A stretch of 64,000 nucleotides of DNA from Planctomycetota bacterium (GTDB taxonomy: Bacteria > Planctomycetota > UBA8742 > UBA2392). Of the stretch, positions 36,172 through 44,759 are shown in pieces (position 1 is the first letter of the stretch; each line of letters starts with the position of its first letter). A program made the position numbers and the translations under genes. The notes under the pieces are model-generated. The model searched no databases. It saw only the letters and a list, made by a program, of their open reading frames with translations, and was not told the origin of the DNA. The stretch covers positions 156,592 to 220,591 of the forward strand of contig JAGQRH010000002.1 of the NCBI GenBank assembly GCA_020425605.1. The letters are read 5' to 3'.

Positions 36172-36211
36172 CGCGGGCCTCTGTCCCGCATCTGCGGGCG
36201 GGACGCCCGCG
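36172..36211 (-). terminator. long GC-rich hairpin after the 36215-37027 gene
   Basis: Outer CGCGGGC / GCCCGCG and inner GTCCCGC / GCGGGAC stems form one extended, slightly interrupted hairpin 4 bp past the minus-strand stop codon. It resembles a terminator or a REP-type element. No T run follows it. Confidence 0.55.
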
Positions 36212-36214
36212 TTT

Positions 36215-37027
36215 CTAGTCGGTCTTCTCGGAGAGCTTGAGCCACTCGACTTTGGTGTAGTCGCCGGGTGCGCGCTCGTTCAACCACTGGTTGTTGCCGA
36301 CCTTCATGAACCAGCGCCAGACCGTTTTGGTCTGGCCGGTCAGGCGGGGCGGGAAGTCGTCCCACTGCTCGCGTTTGGCCCAGAACTCGCCCTCGTTTGC
36401 GTACACCTGGTCGGACCAGATCTCCGTGTGCTCCGGCATGAACACGTGCACGTCGTTCAGCGTCACGCGCATCACGAACGCCAGCCGCGTGCTGCCGCCG
36501 CCGTGTTCCGGCCAGTCGACGCGGGCGAGGTTCACGAAATCAAAGCGCCCGTCCTCGAACTTCAGCAGCGCGGGCGTGAAGCCTGCAGAATCAACGGTGT
36601 CGCGCTCGGACCAGACCAGAGCCTCGTCCGGAACCAGCTGTTTCAGAAGGTCTTCCACGCGGGCGGAAGGCTCGCAGGGAACGGACGATTCCTTTAACTG
36701 GGCGTCGAACAGGTAGACGCGCGGCAGCGTGACATCCATGCCCTCTACCTTGATGGGCTCGCCTTCCGGGTCCTCGATGCCGAGCGGGTGGGCCTTGGAT
36801 TCGCCGAGGTACTTCGTGCCGACCCACACCTTGGCGCCTTCCGGCACCTGGATGGTGAAGCTCTTCACGTAGCGGTCGTCGAGGATCTTCAGCATCAGCC
36901 CCTCGCGCAGGTCGCCCCACGCGGCCATCAGGACGCTGAACAGCAGCAGCGAAGCCAGCAGGATGCCCCACGTCCAGCGCAGGACGTTAAGGCCTTTGGA
37001 AATGGGCTTTGTGGGCTCATCCACCAT
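36215..37027 (-). CDS. single-pass membrane protein whose 3' end is repeated downstream
   Basis: The 270-residue product has a short cytoplasmic N-terminus, one membrane helix (WGILLASLLLFSVLMAAWG) and an exported domain of ~210 residues. That domain includes VPEGAKVWVGTKYLGES, a PEGA-like segment, and ends TVWRWFMKVGNNQWLNERAPG-type residues to LSEKTD. No enzyme motif is seen. The ATG at 37027 precedes the membrane helix; the frame extends further but would overlap the neighbouring upstream region. Its last ~140 bp (tail C3) recur at 35458-35594 and, diverged, at 34407-34550. Confidence 0.75.
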   Translation of the reverse strand: MVDEPTKPISKGLNVLRWTWGILLASLLLFSVLMAAWGDLREGLMLKILDDRYVKSFTIQVPEGAKVWVGTKYLGESKAHPLGIEDPEGEPIKVEGMDVTLPRVYLFDAQLKESSVPCEPSARVEDLLKQLVPDEALVWSERDTVDSAGFTPALLKFEDGRFDFVNLARVDWPEHGGGSTRLAFVMRVTLNDVHVFMPEHTEIWSDQVYANEGEFWAKREQWDDFPPRLTGQTKTVWRWFMKVGNNQWLNERAPGDYTKVEWLKLSEKTD

Positions 37028-37147
37028 CGCCGCAGCATAGCCGGGGCGCGAACCCGCGCAACGCGGGGTCCGTCCGGGGAATGTCGCATCGGTGGGTAGA
37101 CTCTTGGTGTGGGCGGAATGGTCCGCCCGCCGAATGGAGTCACCCCT

Positions 37148-37543
37148 ATGTCGAGTCTGAGCAAGATGCAGCGCCGCCTGCAGCGCAAAGCCATGGAACG
37201 CCACAAGGCCGAGCAGGCCGCGGCCGAACAACCGACGTCCGCCCCGCGGCCCGGGACCGCGCGCAAGAGAGTGAAGACGTTGCTCGAGACCTCAGCCGCC
37301 GAGCTGGAACAGTGCGAGCTTGAGATCCTTGACGAGTTGCTGGAGACCGCGCGAGAGGCAATCGTTCTCCACAAGGCGGAGATCCGTCGCCGCGCGGCCG
37401 CACACCAGCGCGGCGAATTCTTCTACGGCCGCTGGGAGGTCTCGCCGGGTGTCTTCGACCGTCTGTCGGCCAAGGTCGTGCGCATCATCAACATCAAGGT
37501 CGCGCGGCGAAGGGCACTGAAAGAAGGGGCGCTCGCGGCCTAG
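37148..37543 (+). CDS. small helical basic protein, unknown function
   Basis: The 131-residue product is mostly helical and charged. It starts SSLSKMQRRLQRKAMERHKAEQ and later shows AELEQCELEILDELLETAREAIVLHKAEIRRR and RLSAKVVRIINIKVARRRAL. It has no signal peptide. It could bind nucleic acid or form a coiled coil. It ends 42 bp before the ABC transporter gene on the same strand. The ATG at 37148 is chosen over 37109, which adds an unlikely leader. Confidence 0.6.
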   Translation: MSSLSKMQRRLQRKAMERHKAEQAAAEQPTSAPRPGTARKRVKTLLETSAAELEQCELEILDELLETAREAIVLHKAEIRRRAAAHQRGEFFYGRWEVSPGVFDRLSAKVVRIINIKVARRRALKEGALAA

Positions 37544-37585
37544 CGCGGCACTGTCATTCGCGGCGCGGGATATCAGAATCAGGCC

Positions 37586-38362
37586 ATGCCCGATGAGCCG
37601 GCGATTCGATTGACCGACGTGCGTGTGACTGCGGCCGGGCTGCGCTCCATGTTGCTGGATCCGCCGGTTGATGCTGAAGACCAGGCCATCCTCGACGGCG
37701 TCTCGCTCGACGTTCCGGTCGGGGATGTGCTGTCCGTGCTTGGCGAATCCGGCGGCGGCAAGACGACGCTGCTGCGCTGCATCAACCGCATGATTGACGC
37801 GGAAGCCGGCGAAGTGCAGGTGCTGGGCAGGTCCGTCCGCGACTGGGATGTGCGCGAGTTGCGACGCACGGCCGTGTTCGTGCCGCAGCGCTCGTACCTG
37901 TTCGGCGGCACGGTGCGCGGCGAGTTGATCCACGCGCTGCGCTGGAACAACCGCGGTGCGATCAAGATGCCTTTCGGCGAGGTGCTGGAGGCGGTCGGGT
38001 TGAGCGTGCCGCAGGACAAGCCGGCGACCGAGCTGTCCGAGGGCCAGCGTCACCGCCTGTGCATCGCGCGGGCGCTGCTGCTGTTCCCGAAGATTCTCAT
38101 GCTGGATGAGCCGACCGGCGCGCTCGACGTCCGCACCGCGCGCGAGATGCTGGCGGCCCTGGTGGCGTGGGCGCGAGACAAGGGCACCACGCTGGTGTGC
38201 GTGACGCATCGCCCGGAAGACCTGGAAGTGCTGGGCGGCGAGGCGCTGATTCTGCTGCAGGGCAAAGTGGCGGGCCGCTATCCGGCCGCCGACGTCGCCG
38301 CGCGCAAGGTCGACGCCGACACCAGCGCGTTCCTCGGCAAGCCGTCGGGGGTGTCGTCATGA
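37586..38362 (+). CDS. fetA: ABC transporter ATP-binding subunit (FetA/YbbL-like)
   Basis: The 258-residue product is a complete nucleotide-binding domain: Walker A GESGGGKTT, Q-loop VFVPQRSYLFGGTV, signature LSEGQRHRLCIARAL, Walker B ILMLDEPTGALD, and H-loop VCVTHRPED. Its stop overlaps the start of a FetB/YbbM-type permease (ATGA). In E. coli FetAB is an iron exporter that protects against iron stress, so metal export is the likely role. About 30 extra residues precede Walker A compared with short family members. Confidence 0.85.
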   Translation: MPDEPAIRLTDVRVTAAGLRSMLLDPPVDAEDQAILDGVSLDVPVGDVLSVLGESGGGKTTLLRCINRMIDAEAGEVQVLGRSVRDWDVRELRRTAVFVPQRSYLFGGTVRGELIHALRWNNRGAIKMPFGEVLEAVGLSVPQDKPATELSEGQRHRLCIARALLLFPKILMLDEPTGALDVRTAREMLAALVAWARDKGTTLVCVTHRPEDLEVLGGEALILLQGKVAGRYPAADVAARKVDADTSAFLGKPSGVSS

Positions 38363-39141
38363 TCGGCGCCGCCTCGACGATCGATCCGGGCTGGCTGGGC
38401 CTTGCTGCTTCCATGCTGCTGATGGTGGTGGTGCTGGTCGTCGCGCTGTGCTTCGGCATCAACATGATCAAGGACGGCGCGGTTGCCGCGGCGCGTGCGA
38501 CGATTCAGCTCGTCGCCGTCGGGCTGCTGCTGGGCTGGATTTTCGCGCGCTCGCACTGGTGGGCCATCTGCCTGATGCTGGCTGTAATGACGGCCGTGGC
38601 GGGCTTCACCGGCGGGCAGAAGATCAACAAGGTGCTGAAGCGCACGGGGCCGCTCATCACGCTGATCCTGGCCTGCGTGACGGCGTTGACGCTGGTGTAT
38701 GTCACGCAGTTTGCCGTCGGCGTGCATCGCTTTACGGCGCAGTATTTCATACCGATCGGCGGGATCATCCTCGGCAACGCGATGACGGCGGCGGTGCTGG
38801 CGACGACGCGCTACGCCGAAGACCTGAAGGAGCAACGCGACAAGGTCGAGGCCGCGCTGGCGCTGGGCGCGTCGCCCGCGCAGGCCACACGCGAGATGCT
38901 GCGCAAGGCGTTCACGGCCGCGATCACGCCGACCATCAACGCCATGCTGATCGTCGGCATCGTGAAGCTGCCGGGCATCATGACCGGCACGCTGCTGGGC
39001 GGCGTCGCGCCGCTGGTGGCGGCGAAGTACCAGCTGGTGGTGCTGTTCATGCTGATCTTCGGCGACGGCATGACGTCGCTGCTGGTGCTGGCCGCCGTAC
39101 GCCGGCGCGTTTTCACCAGTGCCTGGCAACTGCGGCTCTAA
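38359..39141 (+). CDS. fetB: FetB/YbbM-type ABC transporter permease
   Basis: The 260-residue product has about seven membrane helices and the UPF0014/FetB hallmarks: FIPIGGIILGNAMTAAVLA, an EAALALGASPAQATREMLRKAF coupling helix, AITPTINAMLIVGIVKLPGIMTGTLLGG and KYQLVVLFMLIFGDG. It partners the preceding ATP-binding subunit, with which it overlaps by 4 bp. It sits in the inner membrane and probably exports iron or another metal. A strong hairpin follows its stop codon. Confidence 0.9.
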   Translation: MIGAASTIDPGWLGLAASMLLMVVVLVVALCFGINMIKDGAVAAARATIQLVAVGLLLGWIFARSHWWAICLMLAVMTAVAGFTGGQKINKVLKRTGPLITLILACVTALTLVYVTQFAVGVHRFTAQYFIPIGGIILGNAMTAAVLATTRYAEDLKEQRDKVEAALALGASPAQATREMLRKAFTAAITPTINAMLIVGIVKLPGIMTGTLLGGVAPLVAAKYQLVVLFMLIFGDGMTSLLVLAAVRRRVFTSAWQLRL

Positions 39142-39148
39142 CAATTAA

Positions 39149-39174
39149 CAGGCGCCGTCCGAAGACGGCGCCTG
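39149..39174. terminator. bidirectional terminator between fetB and the FG-GAP gene
   Basis: An 11-bp perfect stem (CAGGCGCCGTC / GACGGCGCCTG) with a CGAA tetraloop lies 8 bp past the fetB stop codon and 17 bp past the convergent gene's stop. TTGTTG follows on the plus side. Confidence 0.85.
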
Positions 39175-39190
39175 TTGTTGTAGCGTTCGA

Positions 39191-42100
39191 CTAGGCCTTG
39201 TTGCGCGTCGTCGCGTACTTCCTGAGCCCCGCGACAATTGAAGCCAGCGTGACCAGCAGCAACCACAGCGCACTGGTGCCGTCAGCGGATGCGCAGCCCG
39301 AAGTCGCCCCTTTGCCGTCGCCGGTCCGTACTCTGGCGTCGTCGTGGATGGTGACGCCGGCGGTGTTCAGTGCGCTTACGCCGGCGTTGACTGCCCCGGT
39401 GATGCTGAACTGGAACACCTCGTCCGTTTCGCTGAAGTCGTCGCCGAGGATCGGCACAGAGATCGTGGTCGAGACCTGCCCGGCCGGAATGATCGCGGAG
39501 CCGGTCGTGGCTGTGTAGTCGTAGCCGGCGTAGGCCGTGCCGTCGCTGGTAGTGTAGTCGAACGACACGTCGAGCCCGCTGGGGTTGCTCAGCTCGATGG
39601 TGAGGTTGACGACACCGAGTGACTCCAGGACTTCGTACTGTGCAGAAGCGAGCCTGACGTTGGGCTGGCCGTCGTCGTCCAGGATGTACAGGGTCGCGCC
39701 CTGGACCGATCCCGGAAGCGCAAACGTCTGTGAGGTCAGGTTGATCAGGACCGTCTCATCGTTTTCGTCGAGCAGGTCGTCGTTGATGGTGATGTCGAAG
39801 GAGCTGCCGATGGTGCCGGCCGGGATGATCAATGAGCCACTCGCGGCATTGAAGTCTGCCGGGGATAGCGCGGTGCCGGCGACGGCCGCCCAGTCAATTG
39901 CTACGTCGATAGTGGGGACACTGCTGAGCGTAACTGAGATGGTCGCGACGCCCGCTCCTTCGGTCACGTAGCTGGTTGCGGCGGCAAGGGAGACCGTAGG
40001 CAGGATGATGTCATAGCGAATCTCGCTTGGCGCGTTGTGCTTGATGATGAACTCATCCAGGTCGCCGTCACCGTCCGCGTCGAACAGCCCGGTAGCCCTG
40101 ACATCGGTCCCGGATGTATTGGCGCCGCACTGGGTGAACGAGCCGGATCCGTTCAGCCACAGCTCGTGCCCACCCTGGGTGTAGCCGATCAGCAGGTCGA
40201 GATCACCGTCTCCGTCGACGTCGCCCGTGGATACGCTTGAAGTTGCGCCCGTCGCCGGACCGCAGACGATGCTTTCGCCAAAGCGGCCGGTGCCGTCGTT
40301 GAGCAGGATGCAGTCCTGCCCGCCGTTGAGTCCCACAACCAGGTCGCAGGCGCCGTCGTTGTTCATGTCGGCGGCTGCCAGTGCGGCCACGTTTAATGGA
40401 CCGGCCACGACCACGCGTGACTGGATCAGTGTGGCGTCTCCCGCGTTGAGCCAGAGCGTGACGTTGCCCTGGTAGTCGCCGGTCATCACATCGAGGTCCC
40501 CGTCGCCGTCAAAATCGCCGACTGCCACCGCGCGGGTGTCGTCCGAGGGTTCGCCGAAGCCTGCAGCGGCGCCAATGCCACTGCCGCCCTGGTTGAGATG
40601 GATCGCGTTGCGCGCACCGCTGTTGCCGACCACGATGTCGGGCAGTCCGTCGCCGTTCATGTCCGCGACCGCAACGCTCGTGCTGTTTTCGCTGGAGCCG
40701 CCGAAGCTGACGTTGCCGCCGCTGAAGTCAGTGCCGCCCCAGAGGTACACCTGGTTCTGTCCGTTCACGGCCGACACGAGGTCGAGGTCGCCATCGCCGT
40801 CAATGTCCGCCAGCGCGAGGGCCTGGGTGTCTGCCGCTGTCCCGTGCGCGTCGCGGCTGGGGAAGCTGTATCCGCCGTTCAGGTATATGCGGTCGAGCCC
40901 TCCGCTGATTCCTTCCACGATGTCGACGTGCCCATCGCCGTCGAGGTCGCCAGTAGCAAGGCAGGTGCTTGCCCCGGAGCCCTGGCCGAAGGGGATGCTG
41001 AGATGGTCGAACTCCAGAGGCCCTTGCGCCGCCGCACTAGTGAAACGCCACACGTGTGAGCCGTTTATGGCAATGCCAGATGCGTTGGTCGCGGGTGTCA
41101 GGCTGACCTCGACCGTCTCATTCGGCTGGAAGGCCTGGGCCGGCGTGAACGAGACTGTAGTTCCGCCGCCTGAGTACGTGCCGGTTGGTGCCCCGGTCAT
41201 GGAACCGCGAACGACAAGACTGGCCGCATCAGGGGCATCCATTGTCTGGTCGAAAGACGCGCTGATGCTGGCGCCGGTTGCATTTGTGCCCAGCAGGCGC
41301 GGGGCGCATTCGCCGTTGCGATAGAGAGTCAGCTTGCCGAATGGCGTGCCGAGGATGTCGATGTCACCGTCATTGTCGATGTCGCCAACCGTGGCTTCCC
41401 ATGGCGAGAGATAGCCCCAGCCGATCGGCGTGGTCTGGTAGTTCAGGCCGGTTCCGTCATTCAGGTAACAGAGACAAGCGCTGTAGGAAGCGGAGCCGCC
41501 CTCGTCGGCGATCACCACGTCAAGGCATCCGTCGCCGTTCAGGTCGGCGACGTCGAGTGTGTAGCAGCGCTCTGTTCTCGTGCCCAGCGCGACGTGAGCC
41601 GCGAATCCGCCGGCTCCGTCGTTGAAGTAGACCGACGGCGGTACCGGGGTCTGACCGTTGAGGTGATGCGGCGCAAGTACGACATCGAGCCAGCCGTCGC
41701 CGTCCATGTCCGCGAACTCGAGGTCCTCGACGCGGATGCCGCTGTCGCCGACGATGCCGTTGCTCGTTTTCCAGCTGAAGTTCCCGCTGCCGTCATTGAG
41801 GAACAGGAACGCGCGGTCGCTCGTGCCCTGGATCAGGTCGAGGTCGCCGTCGTTGTCCACGTCGCCGAAGTCCGACGACAGCCCGATGCCTGTGAATCCC
41901 ACCACCGTGCCGCTGCCGGGGAAGCTGCCGCTGCTGTTGAGGTACAGCATGCTGGTCCCGTTCGCGCAGACGAAGGCATCGGCAAAGCCGTCACCGTTGA
42001 CGTCGCCCATGCTGATGCTTTGCGGATAGCCGATCGAAGCGGTGTAGGTGTACCCCGCAGAGTAGGCCCCGAACGTCACGGGGTTGGCCCAGGCGCCGGT

Positions 42101-42784
42101 GGTCGAATCAAAGAGGTAGTAGGCGGTGTAGGCCGGCTGCGCGCCGCCGATGCTGAGGCGGATCAGGTCGAGGTCTCCGTCGTTATCGATGTCGACGGCC
42201 GCGAGATCGTTGCAGTGTCCGGACGCCGCGGGAAGCTCAGTGAACGCCGTCTCGATCAGGCCCGCGTTGTTGTAGTGGATGGCGATGGAGGTGTCTGTCG
42301 GGCAAACAAGATCAAGCCAGCCGTCGCCATTCATGTCGGCGAGGCAGTCTATCTCGCTATAGAAGCCTCTCTTGACGATGTTGACCGGGTTCTGGAAGTC
42401 CGCGGGTCCCCGCCCCGCCCGGGTGGTGTATTTCAGGACGCGCGGGTTGCTGAGAGTGGCGCCGTTGACGTCCAGTAGCGCGTTGGTGATGTCCAGCTCA
42501 ACGGTCTCGCCCGGAAAGAGCGGACGCCCGGGTGTGAAGCTGACTTCTTTACCCGATGCCGCAAGGCTGCCCGGAAGGGCGCCGTAGGATCCGCGTGCGA
42601 CAAAGCCGCCCGGCGTTGCCTGCATGTCCGTGTTGAAACGCCCGACAATCTTCTGGTCCGGGGCAATGTGTCCCGCGCCTCCGGCAGGCGTGGTCGACTG
42701 CACCTGCCCAGCCCACGTGATCACTGGCAGTGCCGCCAGCAGCGTCAGTGCGGCCAGCGTGGTTCCAAGCGTTCGTTTTGACAT
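39191..42784 (-). CDS. giant FG-GAP/VCBS and Calx-beta surface protein with C-terminal sorting tail
   Basis: The 1197-residue product has a signal peptide (TLAALTLLAALPVITWAG). It continues with a Big_5-like Ig domain (VGRFNTDMQATPGGFV), then seven or more FG-GAP/VCBS repeats with Ca-binding 'DxNGDGxxD' loops, a second Ig domain (ISASFDQTMDAPDAASLVVRG), more FG-GAP repeats and two Calx-beta domains (SYVTEGAGVATISVTL, and QYEVLESLGVVNLTIEL). It ends TSGCASADGTSALWLLLVTLA and Arg/Lys residues, a Cys-hydrophobic-basic sorting tail. It should be a calcium-stabilised surface adhesin. The GGAGGAG site supports the ATG at 42784. It is divergent from an HTH regulator. Confidence 0.9.
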   Translation of the reverse strand: MSKRTLGTTLAALTLLAALPVITWAGQVQSTTPAGGAGHIAPDQKIVGRFNTDMQATPGGFVARGSYGALPGSLAASGKEVSFTPGRPLFPGETVELDITNALLDVNGATLSNPRVLKYTTRAGRGPADFQNPVNIVKRGFYSEIDCLADMNGDGWLDLVCPTDTSIAIHYNNAGLIETAFTELPAASGHCNDLAAVDIDNDGDLDLIRLSIGGAQPAYTAYYLFDSTTGAWANPVTFGAYSAGYTYTASIGYPQSISMGDVNGDGFADAFVCANGTSMLYLNSSGSFPGSGTVVGFTGIGLSSDFGDVDNDGDLDLIQGTSDRAFLFLNDGSGNFSWKTSNGIVGDSGIRVEDLEFADMDGDGWLDVVLAPHHLNGQTPVPPSVYFNDGAGGFAAHVALGTRTERCYTLDVADLNGDGCLDVVIADEGGSASYSACLCYLNDGTGLNYQTTPIGWGYLSPWEATVGDIDNDGDIDILGTPFGKLTLYRNGECAPRLLGTNATGASISASFDQTMDAPDAASLVVRGSMTGAPTGTYSGGGTTVSFTPAQAFQPNETVEVSLTPATNASGIAINGSHVWRFTSAAAQGPLEFDHLSIPFGQGSGASTCLATGDLDGDGHVDIVEGISGGLDRIYLNGGYSFPSRDAHGTAADTQALALADIDGDGDLDLVSAVNGQNQVYLWGGTDFSGGNVSFGGSSENSTSVAVADMNGDGLPDIVVGNSGARNAIHLNQGGSGIGAAAGFGEPSDDTRAVAVGDFDGDGDLDVMTGDYQGNVTLWLNAGDATLIQSRVVVAGPLNVAALAAADMNNDGACDLVVGLNGGQDCILLNDGTGRFGESIVCGPATGATSSVSTGDVDGDGDLDLLIGYTQGGHELWLNGSGSFTQCGANTSGTDVRATGLFDADGDGDLDEFIIKHNAPSEIRYDIILPTVSLAAATSYVTEGAGVATISVTLSSVPTIDVAIDWAAVAGTALSPADFNAASGSLIIPAGTIGSSFDITINDDLLDENDETVLINLTSQTFALPGSVQGATLYILDDDGQPNVRLASAQYEVLESLGVVNLTIELSNPSGLDVSFDYTTSDGTAYAGYDYTATTGSAIIPAGQVSTTISVPILGDDFSETDEVFQFSITGAVNAGVSALNTAGVTIHDDARVRTGDGKGATSGCASADGTSALWLLLVTLASIVAGLRKYATTRNKA

Positions 42785-42955
42785 GGCTCCTCCGTGCGTC
42801 CGATTCGAAGTTCCGAGCAGGCGTTGCCTGCGCCTCGTGTATGGACACAGAATATGTGCGCAGAATTGCTGCGTTAACTTTGCGACACAGCTTTGATTCC
42901 GATGCAGCCACACTGTTTTGATTGTGTCGATATCGGAACAAGCTAGTTTGGGCGC
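42785..42955. promoter_or_regulatory. divergent promoter region with TTTGATT repeats
   Basis: The 171 bp between the surface-protein gene and the HTH regulator are AT-richer than the genes. They carry two similar boxes, ACAGCTTTGATTCC and ACTGTTTTGATTGT, about 30 bp apart, plus ACAC/GTGT half-sites around the second. These are candidate operator sites for the adjacent HTH protein, by position only. Confidence 0.35.
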
Positions 42956-44428
42956 ATGAAGCCCGATGCCGAGACGGAGCTGCGCGCCAGGCTGGATCGC
43001 CTGCTGCGCGATCACTCACGCGCCGACCTTGCCCGCCGCACAGGCCGTTCCCGCAACGCCCTGACGCGCTACATGCAAGGCGGGCGTCTCCCGCTTGAGT
43101 TTGGTGCGGCGCTGGTCCGCGAGTTCGGCGTGAATCCCTCCTGGCTGCTGTCCGGCGAAGAGCCCGTCTACCTTACCGACGTGGCGCAGACGTCTTCCGA
43201 GCTTGGCAACGAGCTGCTGGAAGTCATGCGGGCTCTCGACAACGTCTCGAAGGTGAAGCTCGGGTCGCTGACCGGCAACACGCACGCCCGGGCACTGCGC
43301 GACGTCTCCGACACGCTGGACCGTTACGGCTCACTGCGTGACCGCCTGAACCGGGTCAGCGCGCCGATTCTGTCGGACATCCTGGACAAGCTCGAGGAGG
43401 CGTTCGAGCAGGGCAACTTCGACCGTGCCACCGCCCTCGAGAAGGCGGCTGTTCGCATTGAGCGCTTCTGCGACGACAGAGTGCTGGCGCGCCGCCTGCT
43501 GGATGCCCGGGCCAATCGCATGCACGTTGCGCAGGATGTCGACGCGGCGATCGCGGCGCAGACCCGCCTGTTTTCACAAACGCTGGCCGAGTCGCCCGAC
43601 TTCGCGCAGTTGGCTGACAGCGCCTTCGGGCTGGTGGTGATGCTGGTCAACAATCTTTACGCTGAGAGATCACGGCGGATAGCGCGCATTGCGCTGGCGC
43701 ATGCCGGGCCGGAGGATGTCCACACGCAGGAGTACACGCTGCTTCGCCTTTCTCTGGCCCGCGCGGATATTGAACTGGGAGAGATGGACGACGTTCCCGC
43801 CGCACTTGAGCTGGCTACGGACAGTCTGAACCAGGAGGGGTTCGTCGCGCTACAGGCGGTCAAGTACTACTACCTGCTGCATCGCGGCATCCTGGGTGCG
43901 AGAGAGTTGGCGGCCTCGGAGCCGAAGACGTTCGCGGCGGCCGCCTCCGTGCTGACGGTGGCGACGCTCACGGAAAACGCTGAGGTCGTCGCGCTCGCCT
44001 TGAAGCAGGCGCGCTCGCTGATGAACCCGCAGATGCCGCTGAACCGGCGCCATATCGACCGTGCGGAACTGGTGCTGAAGGCCCTGCGTGGCAAGCCAAT
44101 CGGGGCTTCGGAGTTTCTGGACCCGGAGTTCGGTCGCGATCCGTGCCTCAACTTCAGCGTGGCTGTGACATCGGCGCTGCTGCTGCGCCTGACCGGCGAT
44201 CGGCGGGCAAGCGCGAGAATCCAGCAATGCCAGGAGTTCCTGGAGGCGTTCCCGCCCGCCCGCATCCCAAACCCGTCAACGATTGCACAGCACCTGAAGA
44301 ACGTGCTGTCTGGAATCCCGCGCGACACGCGCTCTCCCCGACTTGCGGAGATCCGGCGCAAGGCCCAGGTCCTGCGCAAGGAGCGCATAGCCCGGGGATT
44401 CGGACTGCTGAAGACGATTCAGGATTAG
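42956..44428 (+). CDS. Cro/CI-type HTH regulator with a long helical C-terminal domain
   Basis: The 490-residue product begins with a helix-turn-helix domain (~8-66: LDRLLRDHSRADLARRTGRSRNALTRYMQGGRLPLEFGAALVREFGVNPSWLLSGEEP). The rest is helical with TPR-like pairs, suggesting a ligand or peptide-sensing domain as in Rgg/PlcR-like regulators, though no close match is recognised. It is divergent from the giant surface-protein gene, which makes control of that gene the simplest idea. It ends 60 bp before a terminator that belongs to a truncated tRNA on the other strand. Confidence 0.8.
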   Translation: MKPDAETELRARLDRLLRDHSRADLARRTGRSRNALTRYMQGGRLPLEFGAALVREFGVNPSWLLSGEEPVYLTDVAQTSSELGNELLEVMRALDNVSKVKLGSLTGNTHARALRDVSDTLDRYGSLRDRLNRVSAPILSDILDKLEEAFEQGNFDRATALEKAAVRIERFCDDRVLARRLLDARANRMHVAQDVDAAIAAQTRLFSQTLAESPDFAQLADSAFGLVVMLVNNLYAERSRRIARIALAHAGPEDVHTQEYTLLRLSLARADIELGEMDDVPAALELATDSLNQEGFVALQAVKYYYLLHRGILGARELAASEPKTFAAAASVLTVATLTENAEVVALALKQARSLMNPQMPLNRRHIDRAELVLKALRGKPIGASEFLDPEFGRDPCLNFSVAVTSALLLRLTGDRRASARIQQCQEFLEAFPPARIPNPSTIAQHLKNVLSGIPRDTRSPRLAEIRRKAQVLRKERIARGFGLLKTIQD

Positions 44429-44488
44429 AAGTTGGGCGCCGGGTGTAAGCGACGCGGTCCTTTGATTCGCGGCACTCGCTCAGGACAC

Positions 44489-44520
44489 AATGACGGCCGA
44501 GCGTTCGCTCGGCCGTCATT
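44489..44520 (-). terminator. terminator of the truncated tRNA-Arg
   Basis: A 14-bp perfect stem (AATGACGGCCGAGC / GCTCGGCCGTCATT) with a 4-nt loop directly follows the CCA end of the tRNA-Arg fragment on the minus strand. It also lies in the path of the convergent HTH gene. Confidence 0.8.
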
Positions 44521-44521
44521 G

Positions 44522-44567
44522 TGGTACACCCGGAAGGAGTCGAACCTTCAACCTCCTGATCCGTAGT
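44522..44567 (-). other. 3' half of tRNA-Arg (ACG): probable attachment-site remnant
   Basis: On the minus strand the anticodon loop ACTACGG, 3' anticodon stem, variable loop, T-arm (GAAGG-TTCGACT-CCTTC), acceptor 3' strand CGGGTGT and encoded CCA are intact. Upstream of the anticodon loop the 5' anticodon stem, D-arm and 5' acceptor strand are missing. A break at the anticodon loop next to a tyrosine recombinase gene is the classic footprint of integration into a tRNA gene. Confidence 0.85.
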
Positions 44568-44759
44568 TAGCCTGCCGAAATGGCAGCCTTGCCACGTCAA
44601 CAGCGCAAACTAGGCTCGTTAAGCGGGTTTCAAGCCATCGTGCATGCAGTCGCATGCAGCGGCATGAAGCTGCCACAACGGTTTAGTGTGTACAATTCAG
44701 TGTACACCAGAATTTAGAATTCGCAGGAACGATACGATCCTGCGGACTGGAAACACGCC
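44568..44759. promoter_or_regulatory. recombinase upstream region with 10-bp iterons
   Basis: Three 10-bp direct repeats (TGCATGCAGT, CGCATGCAGC, GGCATGAAGC) stand at 44641-44670. GTGTACA / GTGTACAC inverted elements follow at about 44688-44708, just before the recombinase gene. Position and layout fit arm-type recombinase or excisionase binding sites, or autoregulation of the int promoter. Confidence 0.5.

Noticed and set aside
33253..37027. Interpreting the locus as a classical Rhs/CDI polymorphic toxin array
   Set aside because: The parent gene has no Rhs, filamentous haemagglutinin or toxin signature. The repeated part is a conserved C-terminus, not a variable one. The analogy is kept only as a comparison.
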